Of a stretch of DNA of 7,150 bases, positions 1 to 4,714 are shown piece by piece. The DNA is from Helicobacteraceae bacterium (GTDB taxonomy: Bacteria > Campylobacterota > Campylobacteria > Campylobacterales > SZUA-545): the NCBI GenBank assembly GCA_003250175.1, contig QKHD01000044.1, positions 1-7,150 on the forward strand, read 5' to 3'. The notes beneath the pieces are model-generated. The model was not told the DNA's origin and searched no databases. It was given only the letters and a program-made list of their open reading frames with translations. The position numbers were made by a program, and so were the translations under genes. Numbering within the stretch: position 1 is the stretch's first letter; the number at the start of each line of letters is the position of its first letter.

Positions 1-567
1 ATCCGGACCTGCTGGCAGAGCTTTGACAAAAGCGACAACGGCGGCGAAAAAGACCGTGACCTTATCGATCGCGTAGGCAACAAGTTCAAGCACGCTTCCA
101 CCCTGGAGCACCTCAACTACTCCTTCTATATCGAAGGGATCAGCCGGGCACTTTTGCAGGAACTGGCCCGTCACCGGATGGCCAGTCTCTCGGTCAAAAG
201 TACGCGTTACACCCTCAAAGAACTCAAGGACGAAGCCCCCTTCGATATCAAAGATAAACTCCGTGCCACCAAATACCTCGTACTCACCGACAACAAGCTG
301 GTGGATGAGATGAGCATCAAGGCATTGGAAAACCTCCGTCAGGTCTTAGATCAGGGTATCTCCAACGACGTGGCCAAATACTGCCTTCCCGAATCCTACA
401 AAACCGAACTCAGCTGGACCATCAACGCCCGTAGCCTGCAAAATTTCCTCAGCCTCCGGAGCAATAAATCCGCCCTGTGGGAGATCCGTAAAATGGCCCA
501 CATGGTCTTTGACGCCCTGCCGGCCGATCACCGATACCTCTTCGAGTCCTGCATCGAGGATCTATGA
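1..567 (+). CDS. thyX: Flavin-dependent thymidylate synthase ThyX (5' end outside window)
   Basis: ThyX makes dTMP from dUMP in the cytoplasm, using methylenetetrahydrofolate as carbon donor and FAD/NADPH for reduction, in place of ThyA. The frame is open from base 1, giving 188 visible residues. Family ThyX proteins are about 205-250 residues, so roughly 20 N-terminal residues lie upstream. The signature RHRX7S is intact at visible residues 57-67 and runs on to RY at 69-70 (RHRMASLSVKSTRY). Upstream are the TCWQS stretch (3-7) and HASTLEH (31-37), which I recall as FAD/dUMP-site segments. Near the C-terminus is LWEIR, where many family members have QWEIR; this L is the only mild deviation seen. 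The internal TTG at 154 lies within the conserved core and is not the start. The TGA stop overlaps the next gene's ATG (ATGA), so the two are probably cotranscribed and translationally coupled. Confidence 0.96.
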   Translation: MRTCWQSFDKSDNGGEKDRDLIDRVGNKFKHASTLEHLNYSFYIEGISRALLQELARHRMASLSVKSTRYTLKELKDEAPFDIKDKLRATKYLVLTDNKLVDEMSIKALENLRQVLDQGISNDVAKYCLPESYKTELSWTINARSLQNFLSLRSNKSALWEIRKMAHMVFDALPADHRYLFESCIEDL

Positions 568-1037
568 ACCGCGACGAAGCCTTTATGCGTCTGGCCATTG
601 AGGCGACCCGAAAAGGGATCGCCCAGGGGCAGACCCCCTTTGGCGCGGTTATCGTCAAAAACGGGGAGGTCGTGGTGGCTTCCCACAATCAGGTCTGGCT
701 CGATACGGACATTACCGCCCATGCGGAAGTCACGGCGATCCGGAGTGCCTGCAAGCTGCTGGATACCATCGATCTGAGCGGTGCCACCATATACTCTACA
801 TGTGAACCATGTCCTATGTGCTTCAGTGCGAGCCATTGGGCCAAACTGGACCGTATTGTCTACGGGGCCACGATCGAAGATGCGGAAAAGGCCGGTTTTC
901 ATGAGCTGAGCATCCACAATCACGACATGAAACATCTAGGCGGCAGTGCGATCGAGATTACGCCTCATGTGCTCCGGAGCGAGTGTGCTGCGTTGTTTAA
1001 TTTATGGAAAGAAGCCGGGCACGCCCGGCTCTATTAG
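564..1037 (+). CDS. guaD: Zinc-dependent nucleobase/nucleoside deaminase, guanine deaminase-like
   Basis: This 157-residue protein belongs to the cytidine/deoxycytidylate deaminase fold family of hydrolytic zinc enzymes. Zinc and catalytic residues are visible: H53-A-E55 (His ligand and proton-shuttling Glu) and C80-E-P-C83 (PCXXC-type Cys pair). The run HAEVTAIRSACKLL and the CEPCPMC segment resemble, from memory, Bacillus subtilis GuaD (guanine to xanthine) more than TadA. Length matches (about 156) and the chain ends in Tyr, as in GuaD, where a domain-swapped C-terminal Tyr reaches the active site. Guanine deaminase is therefore the preferred call, but cytosine, dCMP or other nucleoside substrates are not excluded, and the coupling to thyX is a reason to keep a pyrimidine role in mind. 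The ATG at 564 overlaps the thyX stop, with GAGG about four bases upstream. The last codons form a GC-rich hairpin that probably serves as terminator. Confidence 0.88.
   Translation: MNRDEAFMRLAIEATRKGIAQGQTPFGAVIVKNGEVVVASHNQVWLDTDITAHAEVTAIRSACKLLDTIDLSGATIYSTCEPCPMCFSASHWAKLDRIVYGATIEDAEKAGFHELSIHNHDMKHLGGSAIEITPHVLRSECAALFNLWKEAGHARLY
1013..1030. terminator. Hairpin at the junction of convergent genes, inside the deaminase 3' end
   Basis: An 8-bp perfect stem AGCCGGGC / GCCCGGCT encloses only AC (in practice a 7-bp stem with a CACG loop). It lies in the last codons of the deaminase gene and ends 13 bases beyond the stop of the convergent carbonic anhydrase gene. On the minus strand the stem is followed by TCTTTCC, a weak pyrimidine tail; on the plus strand there is no T-run. 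I infer that it ends transcription from the carbonic anhydrase side and perhaps from both sides. Confidence 0.55.
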
Positions 1038-1042
1038 AGGGT

Positions 1043-1795
1043 TTAGTCGAGGTAGAGTGTTCGTGAACCCAGTGGGTTGACGGGTCGGTTATTGTCCTGA
1101 TAGATACGGGAAAATTCCGTAATCTGCTCGTCGGACATCCGGATCGGATCGGTCAGGACAAACCACTCAACCGACTCGCTGCACGGGGGCGTTGTCAGTG
1201 ATCCACGGTAGTGGAAAAAGCGCTCTGTATGCTTAGGTAGCATGACACTCATGTCGATGGTCGCCTGCTTTTCAATAATCTTCTCACCATTTTCATAGGG
1301 CAGGTATTTAATCACCGGCTCCATCTTCTGATTGGTGGTTCCTTCCTTAATCATCATACCGACGACAGCCAAATGCCCCTCTTCATCCTGGTGAACCAGG
1401 TGAATCTCGATGGGGAAGTGTCCACCGTTAACGGTGTGTTCGCTGGGTACATGGTAGTGGAACTGTTTAAGCTCATACTTCTTGCCGTCTACGCTCAGGA
1501 AACTTCCCGGCTTGTAGTTGAACTTGACGGTGTGGCCGTTGTTGACGACGTCAATGTCCGTGGGCTGATAGGAAAACTCCAGTTTCGTGCTGCTCTTTTC
1601 CTGCGTTACCTTCAGGTCGATGGGAGACTGCTCCACACCGCTTTCACAAAGGCGGTACTCCTTGGCCAGTTCACCCCAGTGTTTTGGGCCTGTTTCGCCT
1701 TCATAGCTCCAGTGCGGGCCGTGGTGTGCAGCACCGCAACCGGCCAGAACCGTAATCAGTCCGGCGGCGGCGAACCATTTCATCGTATGTTTCAC
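1043..1795 (-). CDS. cah: Alpha-class carbonic anhydrase, lipoprotein
   Basis: This zinc enzyme interconverts CO2 and bicarbonate in the periplasm or at the outer membrane. Its 250 residues start with a lipoprotein signal (KWFAAAGLITVLAGC), so Cys20 is the predicted lipidated residue. Alpha-CA hallmarks are in order: QSPIDL (56-61), NNGH with H88 matching the proton-shuttle His64 of human CA II, FHYHVPSEH with zinc ligands H113 and H115 and gatekeeper E119, EIHLVH with third ligand H132, and LTTPPCSE with T201 matching Thr199. C50 and C205 fit the disulfide typical of bacterial alpha-CAs. All catalytic residues appear intact. The start is GTG (1793-1795), not the ATG four codons later at 1781-1783, because AAGGAG lies five bases before the GTG but 17 before the ATG. 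The gene has a candidate promoter just upstream and converges on the deaminase gene with only five bases between the stops. Confidence 0.96.
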   Translation of the reverse strand: MKHTMKWFAAAGLITVLAGCGAAHHGPHWSYEGETGPKHWGELAKEYRLCESGVEQSPIDLKVTQEKSSTKLEFSYQPTDIDVVNNGHTVKFNYKPGSFLSVDGKKYELKQFHYHVPSEHTVNGGHFPIEIHLVHQDEEGHLAVVGMMIKEGTTNQKMEPVIKYLPYENGEKIIEKQATIDMSVMLPKHTERFFHYRGSLTTPPCSESVEWFVLTDPIRMSDEQITEFSRIYQDNNRPVNPLGSRTLYLD

Positions 1796-1800
1796 GTTTT

Positions 1801-1806
1801 CTCCTT
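1801..1806 (-). promoter_or_regulatory. Ribosome binding site of the carbonic anhydrase gene
   Basis: Minus-strand AAGGAG stands five bases before the GTG at 1795. It decides the GTG start over the downstream in-frame ATG, which would be 17 bases away. Confidence 0.75.
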
Positions 1807-1822
1807 GTTGTTGATACGTTGC

Positions 1823-1838
1823 TTGTCATGATAGACAA
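1823..1838. repeat. Short inverted repeat over the -10 region, possible operator
   Basis: TTGTC (1823-1827) and GACAA (1834-1838) are perfect inverted arms around ATGATA, which is the complement of the predicted -10 box of the carbonic anhydrase promoter. Arms of five bases can arise by chance, so an operator role is only a possibility. Confidence 0.25.
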
Positions 1839-1856
1839 AAAGCCGTGAAAAAACAA
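1828..1856 (-). promoter_or_regulatory. Candidate sigma70-type promoter of the carbonic anhydrase gene
   Basis: On the minus strand, TTGTTT (1851-1856) and TATCAT (1828-1833, five of six matches to the -10 consensus) are separated by 17 bases. The start site would fall near 1821, leaving a leader of about 25 bases that includes the AAGGAG. This is by eye only. A TTGTC-N6-GACAA inverted repeat is centred on the -10 box. Confidence 0.4.
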
Positions 1857-1862
1857 TGAGAT

Positions 1863-2618
1863 TCAGACCTTGGGGCGGTCTCCCCAAACCCGGATGTGGG
1901 CCCGTTCGCTGTAGCGGTAACCGTTGGCGGCGCAAAAGCTGAAAACCGCCTTGTCGTGCTTGGCCAGGGTCTGGGCGTCGTGCCCCAATGCCATGCAGTA
2001 GACCGGAGCGTCATAGCGACTGGTCAGCGCCGTAATCTCCTGACTTAGCTCTTTAAGGTGCTCCGCATCCAGGACAAATTTAAAAAACCGCTCGCCCGCC
2101 TGGGTAAATATGCGGCTGATCGCCTTGTCATTGATCCGTTTGCTCTCCGGCTCACCACTGTTGGAGAGCTTGACGGCCATGGCAAAGGTACAGGCTTTGT
2201 AGACCGGGAAGGCCTCAAAATCGATAACGACGGTGGCATTGGTCTCGATGGTAATACTCCGTCCCTTTTGCTGAAAATACTCTAAAACTTCGATTAGTAC
2301 CGAATCACTGTAGTGCAGGGTGGGTTCGCCTCCGGTCAAGACGATGTCATAGCTTTTGCCGTGGGGCAGGGTGGCTTCCATATCCTGGATCAGCTCCAGA
2401 GAGTTGTCGTAACCCCGCCAAAGCTTGCCAAATGGCTCCACATAGACCGCCTGCATGGTGTCGCAGCCGACATAGCGTTTGCCGTCTACTTCGCGCACTA
2501 CGCCAAAGCCCTGGCAGCGCAGGTTGCATCCACCCAGGCGCAAAAAGATGGAGGGGCGTCCGGCCCGAAGCCCTTCGCCCTGCAGAGAGTAGAATATTTC
2601 ACTTACGGGCAGCATCAT
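1863..2618 (-). CDS. queE: 7-carboxy-7-deazaguanine synthase QueE (radical SAM)
   Basis: QueE converts 6-carboxy-tetrahydropterin to 7-carboxy-7-deazaguanine by radical SAM chemistry, on the route to preQ0 and queuosine in tRNA. From the ATG at 2618 it has 251 residues. Visible marks are the N-terminal SEIFYSLQGEG (6-16), LGGCNLRC with C31 and C35, a third cysteine C52 in GCD, the SAM-binding GGEPT (96-100), IETNA (124-128), KLSNSGE (150-156), close to the family's SPKLS-type motif, and a C-terminal HIRVWGD. The cluster motif is CX3CX16C rather than the radical SAM CX3CX2C; the insert sits between the second and third cysteines. The frame is open to 2672, but the added residues would lie inside moaA and lack family character. 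ATG 2618 overlaps the moaA stop (ATGA); the adjacent ATG at 2615 sits slightly better behind AGGTGG and is an alternative. Both imply coupling to moaA. Confidence 0.93.
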   Translation of the reverse strand: MMLPVSEIFYSLQGEGLRAGRPSIFLRLGGCNLRCQGFGVVREVDGKRYVGCDTMQAVYVEPFGKLWRGYDNSLELIQDMEATLPHGKSYDIVLTGGEPTLHYSDSVLIEVLEYFQQKGRSITIETNATVVIDFEAFPVYKACTFAMAVKLSNSGEPESKRINDKAISRIFTQAGERFFKFVLDAEHLKELSQEITALTSRYDAPVYCMALGHDAQTLAKHDKAVFSFCAANGYRYSERAHIRVWGDRPKV

Positions 2619-3583
2619 CCACCTGTCTGGTAGAAGGCACGGTTGGAGGATTCGCCCTCGTCGTGGCTCCATCGGTTTTTTTCCGGCTTATTGGCCAGCA
2701 ACTCTTTAAGCACCTGGGCCGCGCCGTCGATATCGCCTGCACGGATCTGGTCTTTGATACTCATGGCTTCGTCAAAATAGAGACAGGGGATCAAGAAGCC
2801 TTCCGCCGTCAGGCGGATGCGGTTGCAGCTCTTGCAGAAATCTTCGCCGTGCGGTTCGATAATGCCAAACTGATACCCGTCGCCCAGGTCGTAATATTTT
2901 GCGGGGGATGCGGCGTCTTTGGGCACCTCTTTGAGCTCCGGATAGTCCTGGCGCACCCTGGCGATGATCTCGTCGCTGGTGACCCCTTTGAGTTTCACGT
3001 CGGCGTGTTCGTTTTCCATGTATTCGATAAAGCGTATGGCAATACCTTTACTTTGGGAAAAGCGGATCAGATCGATGATTTCGTCATCGTTGACCCCCTT
3101 CATCACCACGGTATTGAGTTTGACCTTGAGTCCGGCGTCCAACGAGGCGTCGATGCCTTTCATCACTTCATCAAAGACCTCTTTTTTGGCAATGGTATTG
3201 ACCCGCTCTTTTTTAAGTGAATCCAGGGACATATTGATACGTTTTAGCCCGGCGTCACGGTAGGCTTTGGCGTATTGGGGCATGAGGAAGCCGTTGGTGG
3301 TCAGGGCCAGATCGACCTCCGGATTATGGTCATGGATCATGCGGATAAAGGTGTCGAGGTCACCGCGCAGGGTCGGCTCACCCCCGGTGATCCGGATCTT
3401 CTTTACCCCTTCATCCATGGCAATCCGGATAAACTTAAAGAGATCTTCGAAGCTGAGCAGATTTTCTCTGGGTACCCAGGAAAAGGGCTTCTCCGGCATG
3501 CAGTATAGGCAGCGGAAATTGCAGCGTTCCGTAACGGAAACCCGCAGATAATCCACCACCCGTCCGTGTTGGTCTATGAGCAT
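2615..3583 (-). CDS. moaA: GTP 3',8-cyclase MoaA (radical SAM, molybdenum cofactor)
   Basis: MoaA carries out the first step of molybdenum cofactor synthesis, turning GTP into 3',8-cyclo-7,8-dihydro-GTP, which MoaC then converts to cyclic pyranopterin monophosphate. Its 322 residues match the family's usual length. The N-terminal [4Fe-4S] site is C21-X3-C25-X2-C28 in RCNFRCLYCMP. SAM-binding GGEPTLRGDL follows at 68-76, and the C-terminal substrate-binding cluster is C250-X2-C253-X13-C267 with the NRIRLTAEG segment between. The chain ends in the conserved Gly-Gly (321-322), needed in the family for catalysis. No residue looks missing. The ATG at 3583 has no strong Shine-Dalgarno sequence, but the N-terminus begins a few residues before the conserved VDYLRVSVT, as usual. 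It is first in a two-gene unit with queE, to which it is joined by ATGA. A lipoprotein gene ends in a terminator upstream, so a promoter should lie in 3584-3625. Confidence 0.97.
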   Translation of the reverse strand: MLIDQHGRVVDYLRVSVTERCNFRCLYCMPEKPFSWVPRENLLSFEDLFKFIRIAMDEGVKKIRITGGEPTLRGDLDTFIRMIHDHNPEVDLALTTNGFLMPQYAKAYRDAGLKRINMSLDSLKKERVNTIAKKEVFDEVMKGIDASLDAGLKVKLNTVVMKGVNDDEIIDLIRFSQSKGIAIRFIEYMENEHADVKLKGVTSDEIIARVRQDYPELKEVPKDAASPAKYYDLGDGYQFGIIEPHGEDFCKSCNRIRLTAEGFLIPCLYFDEAMSIKDQIRAGDIDGAAQVLKELLANKPEKNRWSHDEGESSNRAFYQTGG

Positions 3584-3597
3584 AAGCGTCTGTCTTT

Positions 3598-3625
3598 ATT
3601 TTAATTTGGCACATATAATCAAAAA
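3598..3625 (-). promoter_or_regulatory. Candidate promoter of moaA-queE
   Basis: The 36 bases between the upstream terminator and the moaA ATG must hold any dedicated promoter. On the minus strand TAAAAT (3598-3603) resembles a -10 box, with T-rich DNA (TTTTTG at 3620-3625) 16 bases upstream. Campylobacterota promoters often lack a clear -35 and keep T-rich tracts instead. The leader would be under ten bases. TTATAT at 3613-3618 is an alternative -10 giving a longer leader. Confidence 0.25.
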
Positions 3626-3639
3626 ACCCCTTAAGGGGT
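3621..3639 (-). terminator. Intrinsic terminator of the small lipoprotein gene
   Basis: Read on the minus strand, ACCCC-TTAA-GGGGT (3626-3639) forms a 5-bp stem with a four-base loop and is followed directly by a T-run (3621-3625). It lies about 28 bases beyond the stop codon at 3668, and separates this gene from the moaA-queE unit. Confidence 0.8.
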
Positions 3640-3667
3640 CATGGGACTGGTAAAGCAGTTTTTACTT

Positions 3668-3997
3668 TTAAAAGTGGCTGTTCATGATTTCTCGGTCGAG
3701 CAGTCTGATCTCGTCAAAGGCATTGCCTTCGACCACGACGCGGACAAAATCTCCCGGCTTTAGAATCACATCGCCTTCATCGTAGGCACCCTGCAGGATC
3801 ATCCCTTCGCTGGTGACGATTTCCAGCTTGTATTCATAGGATTGCTGCCCCAGGTAGCCCATGACAGCACCGGTGGTGTTTTTCTTTTTTACCCATGTGA
3901 CCGTGCCGATATAGGTTTGTGACGGACCGGAAAGCCAGCTGCATGAGGTAAAAAGTAACACAATGGGCACAATTAAGAGTATTTTTATCCTATTCAT
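3668..3997 (-). CDS. Small lipoprotein of unknown function
   Basis: I do not recognise this 109-residue protein. It opens with a positive N-terminus (MNRIK), a hydrophobic stretch (residues 6-16) and FTSC, a slightly unusual lipobox with Phe at -3, making Cys19 the predicted lipidated residue. The mature part is about 90 residues. It has a basic KKK patch near 37-39, a small Gly/Ala segment (GAVMGYLGQQ) and then alternating hydrophobic and polar residues with PGDFVRVVVEGN, suggesting a small beta-barrel or beta-sandwich domain. There are no further cysteines. The ATG at 3997 is supported by AGAGGG (4005-4010) seven bases upstream. It is divergent from tpx across a 95-base gap and ends in its own terminator, so it appears to be a single-gene unit. 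A weak -10-like TAAAAG (4024-4029) on the minus strand is the best promoter candidate. A 12-base palindrome, ACTTTTAAAAGT (3664-3675), spans the stop codon. Confidence 0.85.
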   Translation of the reverse strand: MNRIKILLIVPIVLLFTSCSWLSGPSQTYIGTVTWVKKKNTTGAVMGYLGQQSYEYKLEIVTSEGMILQGAYDEGDVILKPGDFVRVVVEGNAFDEIRLLDREIMNSHF

Positions 3998-4004
3998 TCA
4001 AAAT

Positions 4005-4010
4005 CCCTCT
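4005..4010 (-). promoter_or_regulatory. Ribosome binding site of the small lipoprotein gene
   Basis: Minus-strand AGAGGG stands seven bases before the ATG at 3997. It supports this start, which also leaves a complete signal peptide. Confidence 0.6.
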
Positions 4011-4019
4011 GATTTTAAG

Positions 4020-4048
4020 TTTACTTTTACAAAAGCTCCGATTAAATA
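4020..4048 (+). promoter_or_regulatory. Candidate promoter of tpx
   Basis: TTTACT (4020-4025) and TAAATA (4043-4048) are 17 bases apart, placing transcription start near 4055 and a leader of about 38 bases that includes the ribosome binding site. CATAAT (4073-4078) looks more like a -10 box, but start of transcription from it would remove or expose only part of the ribosome binding site at 4080-4084, so I prefer the upstream pair. Assigned by eye; the whole gap is AT-rich. Confidence 0.3.
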
Positions 4049-4079
4049 AGTGTGCATTTGAGTAAATTCTAGCATAATT

Positions 4080-4084
4080 AAGGA
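4080..4084 (+). promoter_or_regulatory. Ribosome binding site of tpx
   Basis: AAGGA lies eight bases before the ATG at 4093, a good spacing for this start. Confidence 0.65.
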
Positions 4085-4092
4085 TAATAACC

Positions 4093-4602
4093 ATGGCAAC
4101 AACCAAGCTTAAAGGAAATACCGTAACACTGAGCGGTAGTGAAGTAAAAGTCGGCGACGCAGCTCCTGCGGTCACTCTGCCAAACAAAGGTCTTGAAGAC
4201 AAAACAGTCGGTGGTTCCAAGGACAAAGCCCAGCTTTTGATCGTTGTTCCTTCCCTTGACACAGCAGTCTGTGCAACGGAAACACGTAACTTCAATACCA
4301 AAGCAGCCGCCATCGACGGTCTGGAAACCTATGTTATCTCCATGGACCTGCCTTTTGCAGCGGGCCGCTTCTGTTCTACCGAAGGGATTGCCAACCTGGA
4401 TGTTCTCTCCGACTTCCGTGATAAGGAATTCGCTTCCAAATACGGCATGCTGATCGCCGAAGGCGCCCTTCGCGGTGTTACGGCACGTGCCATCTTTGTT
4501 ATTGGCAAAGACGGTAAAGTTGCCTATAAAGAACTGGTTCCGGAAATTACCGAAGAACCTAACTACGACGCTGCCCTCACCGCCGCCAAAGCAGCCGTAT
4601 AA
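4093..4602 (+). CDS. tpx: Thiol peroxidase Tpx (2-Cys peroxiredoxin)
   Basis: Tpx reduces hydrogen peroxide and organic hydroperoxides with electrons from the thioredoxin system. Family members are periplasmic or cytoplasmic; no signal peptide is seen here, so the cytoplasm is likely. The 169 residues match the family's usual 165-170. The peroxidatic Cys60 sits in PSLDTAVC (53-60) with T57 three residues before it, giving the TXXC motif. The resolving Cys94 is in GRFCSTEGI, so this is an atypical 2-Cys type forming an intramolecular disulfide. The Tpx-specific stretches VGDAAPAVTLPNKGL (20-34) and RGVTARAIFVIGKDGKV (127-143) are intact, including R132. The ATG start has AAGGA at good spacing. 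The gene stands alone: divergent from a lipoprotein gene and closed by a strong terminator, which suggests independent expression, perhaps stress-responsive, though no known operator is evident. Confidence 0.97.
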   Translation: MATTKLKGNTVTLSGSEVKVGDAAPAVTLPNKGLEDKTVGGSKDKAQLLIVVPSLDTAVCATETRNFNTKAAAIDGLETYVISMDLPFAAGRFCSTEGIANLDVLSDFRDKEFASKYGMLIAEGALRGVTARAIFVIGKDGKVAYKELVPEITEEPNYDAALTAAKAAV

Positions 4603-4622
4603 ACATCCAACCTCTCTCCTTT

Positions 4623-4648
4623 AGGGCCTTCGGGCCCTCTTTTCTTTT
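4623..4648 (+). terminator. Intrinsic terminator of tpx with UUCG tetraloop
   Basis: AGGGCC (4623-4628) pairs with GGCCCT (4633-4638) around TTCG. The closing C-G pair makes the very stable C(UUCG)G loop, and CTTTTCTTTT follows. It begins about 20 bases after the tpx stop, so the downstream c-di-GMP gene needs its own promoter. Confidence 0.93.
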
Positions 4649-4658
4649 AAGACAATCG

Positions 4659-4688
4659 TTACAATCTTTTTTGTAGACTGGCCATAAA
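4659..4688 (+). promoter_or_regulatory. Candidate promoter of the GGDEF/EAL gene
   Basis: After the tpx terminator, TTACAA (4659-4664) and CATAAA (4683-4688) are 18 bases apart, with start of transcription near 4695 and a short leader to the GTG at 4715. The surrounding AT-rich DNA offers other choices, so the placement is uncertain; a promoter somewhere in 4649-4703 is likely. Confidence 0.28.
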
Positions 4689-4703
4689 TAAAAATTATTT
4701 ATT

Positions 4704-4707
4704 GGGG
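4704..4707 (+). promoter_or_regulatory. Ribosome binding site deciding the GTG start of the GGDEF/EAL gene
   Basis: GGGG stands seven bases before the GTG at 4715. The next in-frame ATG (4796, residue 28) would cut through the first membrane segment, so GTG is the better start. Confidence 0.5.
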
Positions 4708-4714
4708 CAATTTC

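Noticed and set aside
1373..1831. Plus-strand open frame (152 codons) opposite the carbonic anhydrase gene
   Set aside because: The minus-strand frame has complete alpha-CA motifs, a signal peptide and a ribosome binding site; the plus-strand frame has no comparable support.
1839..1857. T-rich minus-strand tract after queE considered as its terminator
   Set aside because: There are two T-runs but no GC-rich stem before either; it may instead be part of the carbonic anhydrase promoter.
2619..2672. N-terminal extension of QueE upstream of the ATG at 2618
   Set aside because: The added residues overlap moaA by 58 bases and do not resemble QueE; the ATGA junction gives a normal family N-terminus.
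2432..3220. Long plus-strand open frame (262 codons) across queE/moaA
   Set aside because: It lies antisense to two well-supported radical SAM genes, crosses their junction, and its translation shows no family motif. It is a by-product of the codon use on the other strand.
3614..3619. Perfect TATAAT on the plus strand
   Set aside because: No plus-strand gene follows for hundreds of bases, as the next genes there are on the minus strand; it is probably chance in AT-rich DNA.
3990..4313. Minus-strand open frame over the tpx/lipoprotein gap
   Set aside because: It is antisense to the start of tpx and covers the divergent promoter region; the lipoprotein frame with its lipobox and ribosome binding site explains the minus strand better.
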